From NCBI GenBank assembly GCA_001939945.1, contig MOEB01000039.1:1-37731 (forward strand): DNA of 37,731 nucleotides, read 5' to 3'. The first letter of the stretch is position 1, and every line of letters starts with the position of its first letter. Position numbers and translations under genes: made by a program. The stretch comes from Aerophototrophica crusticola. GTDB taxonomy: Bacteria > Pseudomonadota > Alphaproteobacteria > Azospirillales > Azospirillaceae. The notes below the pieces were generated by a model. It searched no databases. It saw only the letters and a list, made by a program, of their open reading frames with translations, and was not told where the DNA came from. Below, piece by piece: positions 15,146 through 22,847 of this stretch.

Positions 15146-16927
15146 ATGCGGCCATACCAGCTGCCATCTGGCACCAAGTCCCCAGTTTTCCACCCTGAGC
15201 CCCTTGGCGGCACGTCTTCTGATATCGGAACCCCCCTTGTCCCGGCGGTTGAAAGTCGCAATTGCTTTGTATTGGACCACGATTACGGGTCACTGCAGGC
15301 AGCGGTCGATGCGGCAGCCGGCAAGACGCTTGTGCTGACCGCATCACACCGGCTGAGCGTCGCGGTCAATGTTGGGGGGGCTACACGCAGCCCCGTCCAC
15401 ATCATGGCTATGCCAGGAGTGGTCATTACCCAAACGGGCGATGGGCAGGATGGCTTCCGTATCGGAAGCGATGACTGCATCCTTGATGGGCTGACGATCG
15501 TCTTTGAGTGCACCAACACCTCCAGCAATTGCCAATCTGGTAGCGGGATCCGCGCCTTGGCCGGCGTGCGCCGGCCAATCATCCGGGGGTGCAAGGTCGT
15601 GAACTGGCGGTATGGATATACCTTCAACGGCGTGAAGGGGGGCCGCATTGAGGGTTGCTGGGCGTGGGGAGGTTCGGCCGACGGTGCCGCCAGCAGTGAT
15701 TTTTTTCTGTATGCAGAAAGCGGAAACCCGAATGACCGCATCGATGTGGAAGGATGCTTCGCCCTTTCCAACAATGACAACGGGTTCAGCATTGCCACCA
15801 ACAGCGGTGAGCGCAACGTGCATATCCGCGGCTGCCTTGCCGTCCCTTGTGACCCCACGGGCACGACCGAACTGGCCGAGGGTGATGTGCGGCGGCGCTA
15901 CGGTTTCGTGATGGGCTATAATGGCAATAGCGAAATCCTGTCCACCGTGACGGGGTGTGAGGCGCGGCTCTGTGCCTACGCTGGCTTCTACAGCCAAGGC
16001 GGTGCGCTCCCAGCCGGAACGGTCGCCTGGAGCAACTTAGTCGCGTCCCGTTGCGGGTTCGGTACCTTTTTCCCCCAGGATAGTAGCCTTCGCGCAGGCT
16101 TCCTGATCATATCCGGTGGCGCCGATACCTGGACGGGGCTTGTTGCCGCCGATTGTCATCATGCCGGGATCAAGTTCTGCCCTGACTTCGGTTACTCCAA
16201 CACCAACGGCATGCGCGCCAGCTTTTCAGCAATCACCATAGCCCGCACGGAGGGTTATGGCATTTGGTGTACGAACAAGCCAGCTCATGCAGTGTTCACT
16301 GGCTACACCATTACCGGTAGCAGGGATGCTGCCGTTTATATTGAAGCAAACAGCCATGACGCCGGTGGAATTGTGTTCGGCGACGGACGCGTTGAGGTGA
16401 ATGGGGCCAAGGGTGGGTTCCAAGTCTCCGCGACAGTTGGCGGGATCGATTTTAACCAACCAGTGACAATCGCTGGGGCCATTGAGATTGTCGGTGACGG
16501 CGATCCCACCGACAACGAGTTCAACAGCGGCATATGGTGTGAGGGGAACGTTAGGGTGCGCGGCGCCAGCATCAAGGGCTTCCACCGCGGCGTCAACGTT
16601 CGGGAGGTTACTGCTGGGCGGCGCATCGACCGGGTTTTTGAAAGCCTTGTCTTGGAGGATTGCGCTTTTGGCTTTAATGCCGCCGGGACGGGCACGCTCC
16701 TGGCAACCCAGTCAGTATTCCGGAACTGCGCCACCAAGACGTACGGCGCATTCGTTGTTGGTTCCCTGATCGGTGAGGCGATCCATTTCCAGACAGGAAC
16801 GCTGCCCGCTAGCGGTGTCTGGGCCCAGGGCGACATCGGCTGGAACCCTTCGCCCACAATCGGCACCCCCTATCAGTATGTTTGTGTGGCCAGCGGAAGC
16901 CCAGGCACCTGGATCAGCAAGATCTGA
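15146..16927 (+). CDS. Orphan right-handed beta-helix (pectin-lyase-like) protein, tailspike-like
   Basis: This protein of about 593 residues consists of repeated short strands with Gly/Asn/Cys turns typical of a parallel beta-helix ('DDCILDGLTIVFE', 'RPIIRGCKVVNWRYGYTF', 'GGRIEGCWAWGG', 'DRIDVEGCFALSNNDNGFSI', 'RNVHIRGCLAV'). The C-terminus ('PASGVWAQGDIGWN ... YVCVASGSPGTW') resembles the end modules of phage tail-fibre and tailspike proteins. No signal peptide or catalytic residues can be named. Composition is less GC-rich than neighbouring genes and no phage genes are adjacent, so it looks like an isolated acquired gene next to a tRNA. I prefer the ATG at 15146 (GCGGAA upstream, better distance from the putative promoter); the frame also has an ATG at 15116. 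Role could be glycan binding or cleavage; that is inference. Confidence 0.8.
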   Translation: MRPYQLPSGTKSPVFHPEPLGGTSSDIGTPLVPAVESRNCFVLDHDYGSLQAAVDAAAGKTLVLTASHRLSVAVNVGGATRSPVHIMAMPGVVITQTGDGQDGFRIGSDDCILDGLTIVFECTNTSSNCQSGSGIRALAGVRRPIIRGCKVVNWRYGYTFNGVKGGRIEGCWAWGGSADGAASSDFFLYAESGNPNDRIDVEGCFALSNNDNGFSIATNSGERNVHIRGCLAVPCDPTGTTELAEGDVRRRYGFVMGYNGNSEILSTVTGCEARLCAYAGFYSQGGALPAGTVAWSNLVASRCGFGTFFPQDSSLRAGFLIISGGADTWTGLVAADCHHAGIKFCPDFGYSNTNGMRASFSAITIARTEGYGIWCTNKPAHAVFTGYTITGSRDAAVYIEANSHDAGGIVFGDGRVEVNGAKGGFQVSATVGGIDFNQPVTIAGAIEIVGDGDPTDNEFNSGIWCEGNVRVRGASIKGFHRGVNVREVTAGRRIDRVFESLVLEDCAFGFNAAGTGTLLATQSVFRNCATKTYGAFVVGSLIGEAIHFQTGTLPASGVWAQGDIGWNPSPTIGTPYQYVCVASGSPGTWISKI

Positions 16928-16952
16928 CTTGTCGGGTTTCGCTTCATGGTCC

Positions 16953-16966
16953 GGTCCAACTGGACC
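16953..16966 (+). terminator. Small perfect hairpin after the beta-helix gene
   Basis: GGTCCA-AC-TGGACC begins 26 bases after the stop codon. A second stem, GCATTCC (16985-16991) with GGAATGC (17022-17028), follows. Neither has a T-run, so intrinsic termination is possible but unproven. Confidence 0.3.
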
Positions 16967-17104
16967 TGTCGCTGGTCAGGCCTTGCATTCCACCTCGCTC
17001 ACAAGCGTATTTGGGGGGGCGGGAATGCAGGGCCACGGTGGTTGCCACCCCACTGCCCCCCGGGTTAAGCCTGCGCCACCGTTTCCCGCAGCGCAGCATC
17101 CGCC

Positions 17105-18184
17105 ATGCCCAGCCGTCCCCTCCGCTTCCTGGCCGGTCCCGAGGCCATGGCCCGCATCCGGGCCGAGGGGCTGCATGAGGGTCTGTTCGACGTGGTGGCC
17201 GGCGCGTCGGGCGGGCCGAAGTGGCTGGCGCTCACCCGGCTGGACCGGGCCATCTTCGGCCGCTGGTTCCGGGACCGGGACCGGCCGCTGCACATGGTGG
17301 GCAGTTCCATCGGCTGTTGGCGCTTCACCTGCGTGGCTCAGCGGGACCCCGTCGAGGCCTGCCGCCGGTTCGAGGAGGCGTACCTGGGTTACGTGGTGGA
17401 GCCGGCGCCGGGCAACCCGATCACCGCCGCCCGCCTGACGGAGGATTGCCGCCAGCTGCTGGCCATCATTCTGGGGGAGGGTGGGGCGCATGAGGTGCTG
17501 TCGCACCCGTCCATGCGCCTGTCCATCCTGGCGGTGCGGGGGCGGGGGATGCTGGGCCGCGACCACCCGTTGAGCCTGGGGTCAGGCCTTGCCGCGGCGG
17601 CCATCGCCAACGCCGTCAGCCGCCGCAGCCTGCCCCTGTTCTTCGAGCGCACCCTGGTCCACGACACGCGGGACGACCCGCCCTTCGACCTGGCCAGCGG
17701 CTTCGCCACCCATGCCGTGCCGCTGACGCCGGGGAACCTGACCGCCGCCCTGCTGGCCACCGCGGCCGTGCCCTTCCTGTTCCAGCCGGTGCCGGCGTTG
17801 GAGGGGGGCAAGCCCGGCCTGTACCTGGATGGCGGCATCATGGACTATCACCTGGACATACCGTATCGGGCGCCTGGGCTGGTGCTGTACCCGCACTTCT
17901 CCGACCGGGTGGTGCCGGGCTGGTTCGACAAGGCCCTGAAGTGGCGCAAGGCGGCGCCGGCCAACCTGTCCCGCACCCTGCTGCTCTGCCCCTCGCGGGA
18001 GTTCCTGGCCGGGCTGCCCCACGGGAAGATCCCCGACCGGGGCGACTTCACCAAACTGCCCACCGCCGCCCGCCACACCTATTGGAAGCGGGTGGTGGCG
18101 GAGACGGAGCGGCTGGTGGACGCCTTCAACGAGGCGGTGGAGAAGCAGAACGTGCCGGACCTGCTGGAGCCTCTCTGCCGTTGA
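17105..18184 (+). CDS. Patatin-like phospholipase family protein
   Basis: The protein is a predicted lipid acyl hydrolase with the Ser-Asp dyad of patatins. The oxyanion-type glycine loop is 'VVAGASGGPKW' (30-40). The nucleophile is S68 in 'MVGSSIGC' (G-x-S-x-G) and the aspartate is D242 in 'LYLDGGIMDYH' (DGG motif). All key residues are present. No signal peptide is visible. The 359-residue length suits the bacterial single-domain form. The ATG at 17105 is used; an upstream extension is not supported. It stands alone between the beta-helix gene and the ABC ATPase. The substrate is unknown. Confidence 0.88.
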   Translation: MPSRPLRFLAGPEAMARIRAEGLHEGLFDVVAGASGGPKWLALTRLDRAIFGRWFRDRDRPLHMVGSSIGCWRFTCVAQRDPVEACRRFEEAYLGYVVEPAPGNPITAARLTEDCRQLLAIILGEGGAHEVLSHPSMRLSILAVRGRGMLGRDHPLSLGSGLAAAAIANAVSRRSLPLFFERTLVHDTRDDPPFDLASGFATHAVPLTPGNLTAALLATAAVPFLFQPVPALEGGKPGLYLDGGIMDYHLDIPYRAPGLVLYPHFSDRVVPGWFDKALKWRKAAPANLSRTLLLCPSREFLAGLPHGKIPDRGDFTKLPTAARHTYWKRVVAETERLVDAFNEAVEKQNVPDLLEPLCR

Positions 18185-18190
18185 CACGCC

Positions 18191-18250
18191 CTCAAGCGCC
18201 GGGCGCGGCCATGGGCCGCGGTCGCAGCCCTGGCGCTGGCAAGCCAGCAC
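18191..18250. repeat. Partial copy of the GC hairpin repeat module
   Basis: CTCAAGCGCCGGGCGC (18191-18206) is identical to 19257-19272 and nearly identical, inverted, to 27097-27112. A short palindrome GGCC-AT-GGGCC follows. The similarity fades after this, so it appears to be a decayed or partial unit of the module. Confidence 0.55.
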
Positions 18251-18322
18251 CGAAACCCCTTCCGGATCAGGGACCGGCACGCTAGCCTCCCCCGGTCACC
18301 ATCCTTGGAAGCTTCGCCGCCC

Positions 18323-19117
18323 ATGTCCCTTGCCGCCGTCGCCCCGACCAGCCCGCCCGCCGTCGTGGTGGAGGACATGCACAAGAGCTTCGGCAAGCTG
18401 GAGGTGCTGAAGGGCGTCTCCGTCACCGCCCGGGAGGGGGAGGTGGTGGCGCTGATCGGGTCGTCCGGCTCGGGGAAAAGCACCCTGCTCCGCTGCATCA
18501 ACCTGCTGGAGGTGCCGGACTCCGGCCGCGTCTGGATCGAGGGGGAGGAGCTGAAGCTCGCCCGCGACCGACATGGCCACGGCAAGCCCGCCGACAAGGG
18601 GCAGGTGGATCGCATCCGCCGCCGCTGCGGGATGGTGTTCCAGAACTTCAACCTGTGGACCCACCGCACGGTGCTGGAAAATGTGATCGAGGCGCCGGTC
18701 CACGTCCTGAAGCAGCCCAGGGAGCAGGCCGTTGCCAATGCCGAGCGGCTGCTGGACAAGGTCGGCCTGTCCGCCAAGAAGGACAGCTACCCCGCCCAGC
18801 TTTCCGGCGGGCAACAGCAGCGGGCCGCCATCGCCCGCATGCTGGCCATGGGGCCCCAGGTCATGCTGTTCGACGAGCCCACCAGCGCCCTGGACCCGGA
18901 ACTGGTGGGGGAAGTGCTGAAAGTCATGCGCGACCTGGCCGCGGAGGGGGCGACCATGCTGATCGTCACCCATGAGATGGCCTTCGCCCGCGAGGTCGCG
19001 CACAAGGTGGTCTTCCTGCACCAGGGCAAGGTGGAGGAGGAAGGCCCGCCGGAGGAGGTCTTCACTAACCCGAAGAGCGAGCGTTGCCGCCAGTTCCTGT
19101 CCCGGGAGGGGAGGTAG
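18323..19117 (+). CDS. Polar amino-acid ABC transporter ATP-binding protein
   Basis: This 264-residue ATPase subunit belongs to the HisP/GlnQ/OccP type that powers uptake of polar or basic amino acids. Walker A is 'GSSGSGKST', the Q-loop is '[19 protein letters not shown]', the signature is 'LSGGQQQR', Walker B is '[12 protein letters not shown]' and the switch histidine is in '[11 protein letters not shown]'. All are intact. The insert '[16 protein letters not shown]' between Walker A and the Q-loop is usual in the histidine/octopine subgroup. I chose the ATG at 18323 over a TTG at 18305. No permease or binding-protein gene is adjacent, so its partners must be elsewhere. The exact substrate cannot be read from this subunit alone. 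Confidence 0.92.
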   Translation: MSLAAVAPTSPPAVVVEDMHKSFGKLEVLKGVSVTAREGEVVALIGSSGSGKSTLLRCINLLEVPDSGRVWIEGEELKLARDRHGHGKPADKGQVDRIRRRCGMVFQNFNLWTHRTVLENVIEAPVHVLKQPREQAVANAERLLDKVGLSAKKDSYPAQLSGGQQQRAAIARMLAMGPQVMLFDEPTSALDPELVGEVLKVMRDLAAEGATMLIVTHEMAFAREVAHKVVFLHQGKVEEEGPPEEVFTNPKSERCRQFLSREGR

Positions 19118-19122
19118 GCCCC

Positions 19123-19379
19123 GTAGGTCGGATTAGCGGAGCGTAATCCGACAACCCCGCCGCCGCCGCGCGTCAACTATCCCGTGTCGCCGTCGGATTA
19201 CGGAGCCTCGCGGCTCCGAATACCAGCCGCCGTTGATCGTGACCGATCAACGGCCCCTCAAGCGCCGGGCGCCGCCATCCGGCGGCTTGGCTCACGCGGG
19301 CATGGGCCCGCGGGCCGGCGGTCGCCGGCCTCCAAGCGCATGAGTCAAAAACTCATGCGCTTGGTATAATCCAACCTAC
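19123..19379. repeat. Composite array of seven consecutive hairpins bounded by inverted arms
   Basis: Outer arms GTAGGTCGGATTA (19123-19135) and TAATCCAACCTAC (19367-19379) are inverted copies with one mismatch. Inside lie successive perfect stems: GTCGGATTA/TAATCCGAC (19127-19152), CGGAGCC/GGCTCCG (19201-19218), CCGTTGATCG/CGATCAACGG (19230-19253), GCCGCC/GGCGGC (19271-19286), CGCGGGC/GCCCGCG (19295-19312), GGCCGGC/GCCGGCC (19313-19330) and a 14-bp stem CCAAGCGCATGAGT/ACTCATGCGCTTGG with loop CAAAA (19332-19364). It separates convergent genes. Part of it (about 19254-19331) recurs inverted at 27023-27112. Confidence 0.85.
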
Positions 19380-19390
19380 GAAGCGGCGCC

Positions 19391-20092
19391 TCACACCCAC
19401 TCGCCCCCGCCGCCGCCAAAGTCCCCGCCCAGGTCGCCGGCATAGTCGGCGTCGGTGCCGAAGTCCCCGCCGGGGTCCTGGTAGTCGGCGGGCTGCACGT
19501 CGCCGCCCGCATCACCCGCGTCGGCCGCGGCGGGGCCGGCCCCGGTCTCTCCCAGGCCGCCGTCGCCCGGATGCTCATGCACCACCACGTCCGGCCCGAA
19601 CATGTTGCCCAGGCTGTTCAGCAGCAGGGCGCCGCCCACCACCCCCGCCGCCGTGGCCGCGGCGGAGCGCATGAAGCCGCCCCCACCCCCGCCATAGCCC
19701 GGCAGGTAGCCGCCCCCCGACGCCCCCCACGGCCCGCCCGGCTGGGGCATGCCGCCATAGCCCCCGCCATAGCCGGCCTGGGGCTGCCCGCCCCACGGGC
19801 CCCTGGCATGGTGCGGCTGCCCGCGGTTCAGCAGGCCGCCCAGGAAGCTGCCGCCGCCGGACGGGGCCGGCTGTCCGGCACCCTGCCGCTCCAGCGTGGT
19901 GATGCGGGCCTGGGCGTCCTTCAGGGCGAAGTCCTGCATCAGGATGGTCTGGGCCATCAGGTAGGGCAGGTCGGGCCGCTCCCGCATGGCGCGGATGATC
20001 AGGTCGTCGGCCTCGTCATCATGCTGCTGCATCGGCGCGCGGCGCAGCCGGTCCAGCAGGTCGGTCAGCAGGCGACGTTCATCGGGGGTCAT
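19391..20092 (-). CDS. DUF2076 domain-containing protein
   Basis: The N-terminus 'MTPDERRLLTDLLDRLRRAP' and the block 'DDEADDLIIRAMRERPDLPYLMAQTILMQDFALKDAQARITTLE' are characteristic of DUF2076. A Gly/Pro/Tyr-rich middle (about 75-140), a hydrophobic segment 'SAAATAAGVVGGALLLNSL' and an acidic Gly/Asp tail ending 'GGGGGEWV' follow. The 233-residue length fits. The family is of unknown function; some members are described as periplasmic ligand-binding or sensor proteins, but I see no signal peptide here. It converges on the ABC ATPase across the hairpin array and appears to be a single gene. Confidence 0.88.
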   Translation of the reverse strand: MTPDERRLLTDLLDRLRRAPMQQHDDEADDLIIRAMRERPDLPYLMAQTILMQDFALKDAQARITTLERQGAGQPAPSGGGSFLGGLLNRGQPHHARGPWGGQPQAGYGGGYGGMPQPGGPWGASGGGYLPGYGGGGGGFMRSAAATAAGVVGGALLLNSLGNMFGPDVVVHEHPGDGGLGETGAGPAAADAGDAGGDVQPADYQDPGGDFGTDADYAGDLGGDFGGGGGEWV

Positions 20093-20208
20093 GGCAGCCT
20101 CCAGGCATGGGCATTCCCCCCCTCAACGGGCGGGGCGGGGTGGGGTTCGGCCTTGATCCTGCCGAAAACGGAGCACAGGTTGGGGGTTCCTATCGAAAGG
20201 GGTGCCCC

Positions 20209-20538
20209 ATGGCCCGCTTCCTCGCCGCCCTCGCCCTGCTGGCCCTGCTCACCCCGCCCGCGGCGGCGGGGGACCTGCCCTGCAAGCCGCCCCCGGGGTC
20301 GGACCGGAAAAGCTTCGGGGACCTGCTGCCCACCGTGGCCAAGCGGGATGACGTCTTCGCCCAGGCCGGGCTCCAGCCGGAGCTGGACCGCCGGAACGCG
20401 GACGACATGGACCGGGACCTGATCTATGTGATGTCCTACCTGGACCGCCCGGACTACCTAGCCCGCAACTTCCCTTGGCTCACCCCCGCCCAGGCCGTCG
20501 CCCTGTCGCAGGCGATCTGCAAGGCGGAGGGTCGTTGA
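20209..20538 (+). CDS. Small secreted hypothetical protein
   Basis: The 109-residue product starts 'MARFLAALALLALLTPPAAA', a clear signal peptide with cleavage near AAA-GD. I chose the ATG at 20209 because it has AAGGGG 6-11 bases upstream and gives the signal peptide; the frame stays open to 20107 but the extension is not protein-like. The mature part is polar with two cysteines (in 'LPCKPP' and 'QAICKAE'). No family is recognised. Confidence 0.75.
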   Translation: MARFLAALALLALLTPPAAAGDLPCKPPPGSDRKSFGDLLPTVAKRDDVFAQAGLQPELDRRNADDMDRDLIYVMSYLDRPDYLARNFPWLTPAQAVALSQAICKAEGR

Positions 20539-20566
20539 TCAGCCCTTGACGGAACATATCCGATGA

Positions 20567-20617
20567 CGGATGGTTTGCGCATCTGCACGGGTCGTCAAGC
20601 CCGCGCCAAACCATCCG
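20567..20617 (+). promoter_or_regulatory. Inverted repeat touching the ribosome-binding site of the 82-aa gene
   Basis: CGGATGGTTTG (20567-20577) is an exact inverted copy of CAAACCATCCG (20607-20617). The right arm runs into the likely ribosome-binding site CCGGAG (20615-20620) of the gene starting at 20629. A further short pair, CTTGACG (20545-20551) and CGTCAAG (20593-20599), lies outside and inside it. It could occlude translation when folded, or be an operator. No ligand or regulator is indicated. Confidence 0.45.
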
Positions 20618-20628
20618 GAGTCGCTGCC

Positions 20629-20877
20629 ATGACCACGCCCCTGTTCGGGTGGCTTGCCACCCTGCTCACCCCGCGTTCACCGGGGTTGGAAGACCTGCCC
20701 GCCAGCATCCGGCGGGACATCCTGGCCGATGGCCTGACCCCCCGCCAGCGGGAGGTGGAGCCGCGGAACCCCGGCCGGCTTTTTTCGTTCCGCATTCATC
20801 CGGCTGCGGAATTGACGGAGTGGCGGGACAGATCACCCGTTGCAATGTTCCCGCGTATCGGCGACAAGGTGGCGTGA
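20629..20877 (+). CDS. Hypothetical protein, 82 aa
   Basis: The ATG at 20629 with CCGGAG 9 bases upstream starts a small soluble protein ('MTTPLFGWLATLLTPRSPGL...'). It contains 'LPASIRRDILADGLTPRQREV', which looks helical. No family is recognised and no signal or membrane segment is certain. It precedes another small open frame with a good ribosome-binding site, suggesting a row of small genes. Confidence 0.5.
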   Translation: MTTPLFGWLATLLTPRSPGLEDLPASIRRDILADGLTPRQREVEPRNPGRLFSFRIHPAAELTEWRDRSPVAMFPRIGDKVA

Positions 20878-20940
20878 GGTCCGTTCGCGGGCCCCGCGTC
20901 CACCCTTTCCCTTCAACCCCCTTTTCGGAGGCAGAATCCC

Positions 20941-21111
20941 ATGACCATTAAGTTTGGACCGTCCCTTGCCGCCAGCAACGGCCTGCGCCGCTGCGGGCTG
21001 ACCCGCACCGCCCAGGCGCTTCTCACCGAAGCGAGCGACGTCTTTCGAACACAAGAGGGAAGCCATGTGCCTGTTGTTGTCCTTGGGCAAGGGGCCCAAG
21101 CTCTACGTTGA
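20941..21111 (+). CDS. Possible small protein, 56 aa
   Basis: An ATG at 20941 preceded by CGGAGG (9-14 bases upstream) opens a 56-codon frame ending TGA at 21109-21111. The product begins 'MTIKFGPSLAASNGLRRCGL' and is basic, with no recognised family. The ribosome-binding site is better than chance, but the frame overlaps the next candidate, so one of the two may be spurious. Confidence 0.35.
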   Translation: MTIKFGPSLAASNGLRRCGLTRTAQALLTEASDVFRTQEGSHVPVVVLGQGAQALR

Positions 21112-21286
21112 GATCGCGCGTTGGGCCGAGACCCCGCGCGGCATCCATGTCCGCCGGGAAAATGGGGAGACCCTTGTCTGGCTCGGCCGCGTCCACCTTA
21201 TTTACACGCCGGCCCGTTGGCGGCCGGCCGTAAGGGGACCCACTTTTGATGGCCGCACATCCGACGGACGCAGCTTGGCGACCTGA
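21065..21286 (+). CDS. Possible small protein, 73 aa
   Basis: The ATG at 21065 has GAGGGAAG directly upstream, a strong ribosome-binding site. The product begins 'MCLLLSLGKGPKLYVEIARW' and has alternating strand-like segments; no family is recognised. It overlaps the 56-codon frame at its 5' end and the MarR gene at its 3' end, so translational coupling of all three is possible. Confidence 0.4.
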   Translation: MCLLLSLGKGPKLYVEIARWAETPRGIHVRRENGETLVWLGRVHLIYTPARWRPAVRGPTFDGRTSDGRSLAT

Positions 21287-21641
21287 GGGACTTGACCCGA
21301 TCGTCCGTGTCGTGGAGGCGTTCCGCGCCCTCGACCCGGACCTGCCCATCCAGTACGCGCTGTCGTTCCTGACGATCGCGCAGAACGAGGGGCTGTCGAT
21401 CCGGGACCTGTCCGAACGTCTCGGGATCGCACAGTCTTCCGCCTCACGGAACGTGGCGGCCCTGTCGAAGTGGCACAGCTTCGGCAAGGCCGGCCACGAC
21501 CTCGTCCAAGCCGAGGAAGACCCCCGTGAGCGCCGGCGCAAGGTCATCACCTTGACGCCCCAGGGCCGCGACCTGGCCCGCCGCCTGACCGACCTGCTGG
21601 CCCCGCCGGAATCCCAGGCGCCGCTGCGCCGGACGGCGTGA
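21249..21641 (+). CDS. MarR-family winged-helix transcriptional regulator
   Basis: This 130-residue protein has the MarR helix-turn-helix 'GLSIRDLSERLGIAQSSASRNVAAL' (about 49-73). The wing 'EDPRERRRKVITLTPQGRDLARRL' carries the usual Asp/Arg and 'LTPQGR' ending. MarR proteins bind palindromic operators as dimers and often respond to small phenolic or redox signals; the ligand here is unknown. I chose the ATG at 21249 over the TTG at 21246; GGGGAC lies about 10 bases upstream. It overlaps the end of the preceding small frame. No divergent target gene is evident nearby. Confidence 0.85.
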   Translation: MAAHPTDAAWRPEGLDPIVRVVEAFRALDPDLPIQYALSFLTIAQNEGLSIRDLSERLGIAQSSASRNVAALSKWHSFGKAGHDLVQAEEDPRERRRKVITLTPQGRDLARRLTDLLAPPESQAPLRRTA

Positions 21642-21679
21642 GGGAAGGTGCGCCCCTGTCGCGGTGGTGTGGCGGGGGC

Positions 21680-21893
21680 GTGTGTTGGGAAAACGGATTT
21701 GAACGGATCACAACGGAGTTGAACGGAAGGGCCATCGTGCGGTTCGCCCCGATGCCTTCATAAAGAGTGGAATGACCGCGCCTTCGGCGCGACAGCCAAA
21801 CCCGAGCCCGGAAGTCATCCCGACCGCAAGGCCCGTCACCACGCCATCCGTTTTCATCCGTTCTGATCCGTTGAATTCCGTTTTCCCCAAACA
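21680..21893. repeat. Long inverted repeat with ACGGA units (copy 2)
   Basis: It has the same design as 403-568. The left arm (21680-21727) starts GTGTGTTGGGAAAACGGA; the right arm (21845-21893) ends in ATTCCGTTTTCCCCAAACA. The centre holds the perfect palindrome CGCGCCTTCGGCGCG (21778-21792) instead of the related sequence of copy 1. It fills most of the 360-base gap between the MarR gene and mutM; open frames through it are not convincing. Confidence 0.85.
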
Positions 21894-22001
21894 GGCCACC
21901 CCAGGCAGCCCCATTCGCCATCCTGCCACGGCAACCCCTGTGAGAAGCGGGCCTGACCGGCTATATCCTGGCCTCCCGCCCGACCACCCCGACGATCCCC
22001 C

Positions 22002-22847
22002 ATGCCCGAGCTTCCTGAGGTTGAGACTGTCCGCCGCGGCCTGGCCATGCGGCTGGAGGGGAGGGTGTTGGCGCGGGTGCACCAGTACCGGCCGGATTTG
22101 CGCTTCCCCCTGCCGCCGGACTTCGCCGCACGGCTGGCGGGGCGGCGGGTGCTGTCCCTGGGCCGGCGGGCCAAGTACATCCTGGCCCGCCTGGACGACG
22201 GCACGGTCTGGATGACCCACCTGGGCATGTCCGGCAGCATGGTCCTGCGCGAGGGCCCGCCCCCCGCCGCCCGGGCACCCCACGACCATCTGGTGTTCGA
22301 AACGGATGACGGCTGGACCGTCACCTACAACGACGTCCGCCGTTTCGGCTTCATGGATCTGTTCCCGGAGGCCGGGATCGAGTCCCACCCCATGCTGTCT
22401 TGCCTGGGCCCGGAGCCGCTGGGCAACGGCTTCAACGCCGCCGTCCTGACCGAGGCGCTGAAGGGCAAGCAGACCCCCATCAAGGCCGCCCTGCTGGACC
22501 AGCGGGTGGTGGCGGGCCTGGGCAACATCTATGTCTGCGAGGCCCTGTTCCGCGCCGGCATCTCCCCCACCCGCTTGGCCGACACGGTGGCCGGCAAGCG
22601 GGCAGAGCGGCTGGTCCCCGTGATCCGGGAGGTGCTGGCGGAGGCCATCGCCGCGGGCGGCAGCTCCTTGCGCGACTATGTCCAGTCGGACGGGGAGCTC
22701 GGCTACTTCCAGCACAGCTTCAAGGTCTATGGCCGCGAGGGCCAGCCCTGCGAGGGCTGCGACTGCGACCTGTCTCGCACCGGCGGCATCCAGCGCATCG
22801 TCCAGTCCGGCCGCTCCACTTTCTACTGCCCGCGGAAACAGGAGTAG
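22002..22847 (+). CDS. mutM: Formamidopyrimidine-DNA glycosylase (Fpg/MutM)
   Basis: MutM removes 8-oxoguanine and formamidopyrimidines from DNA and cleaves the abasic site. The N-terminus '[10 protein letters not shown]' gives the catalytic Pro2 and Glu3 after Met removal. K58 is in '[12 protein letters not shown]' and the helix-two-turn-helix region holds '[20 protein letters not shown]'. The C-terminal zinc finger is unusual: C250-x2-C253 is present with an extra C255, but the second pair reads C276-P-R-K279, so the fourth cysteine is a lysine. R271 in 'GRSTFYC' is present. The 281-aa length is normal. The start is fixed by the obligatory MPELPE. It precedes trpB by 208 bases and is probably a separate unit. 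Confidence 0.96.
   Translation: MPELPEVETVRRGLAMRLEGRVLARVHQYRPDLRFPLPPDFAARLAGRRVLSLGRRAKYILARLDDGTVWMTHLGMSGSMVLREGPPPAARAPHDHLVFETDDGWTVTYNDVRRFGFMDLFPEAGIESHPMLSCLGPEPLGNGFNAAVLTEALKGKQTPIKAALLDQRVVAGLGNIYVCEALFRAGISPTRLADTVAGKRAERLVPVIREVLAEAIAAGGSSLRDYVQSDGELGYFQHSFKVYGREGQPCEGCDCDLSRTGGIQRIVQSGRSTFYCPRKQE

Noticed and set aside
14822-16930. Integrated prophage at tRNA-Leu
   Set aside because: No integrase, capsid, terminase or att repeat is visible; only one tailspike-like gene supports it.
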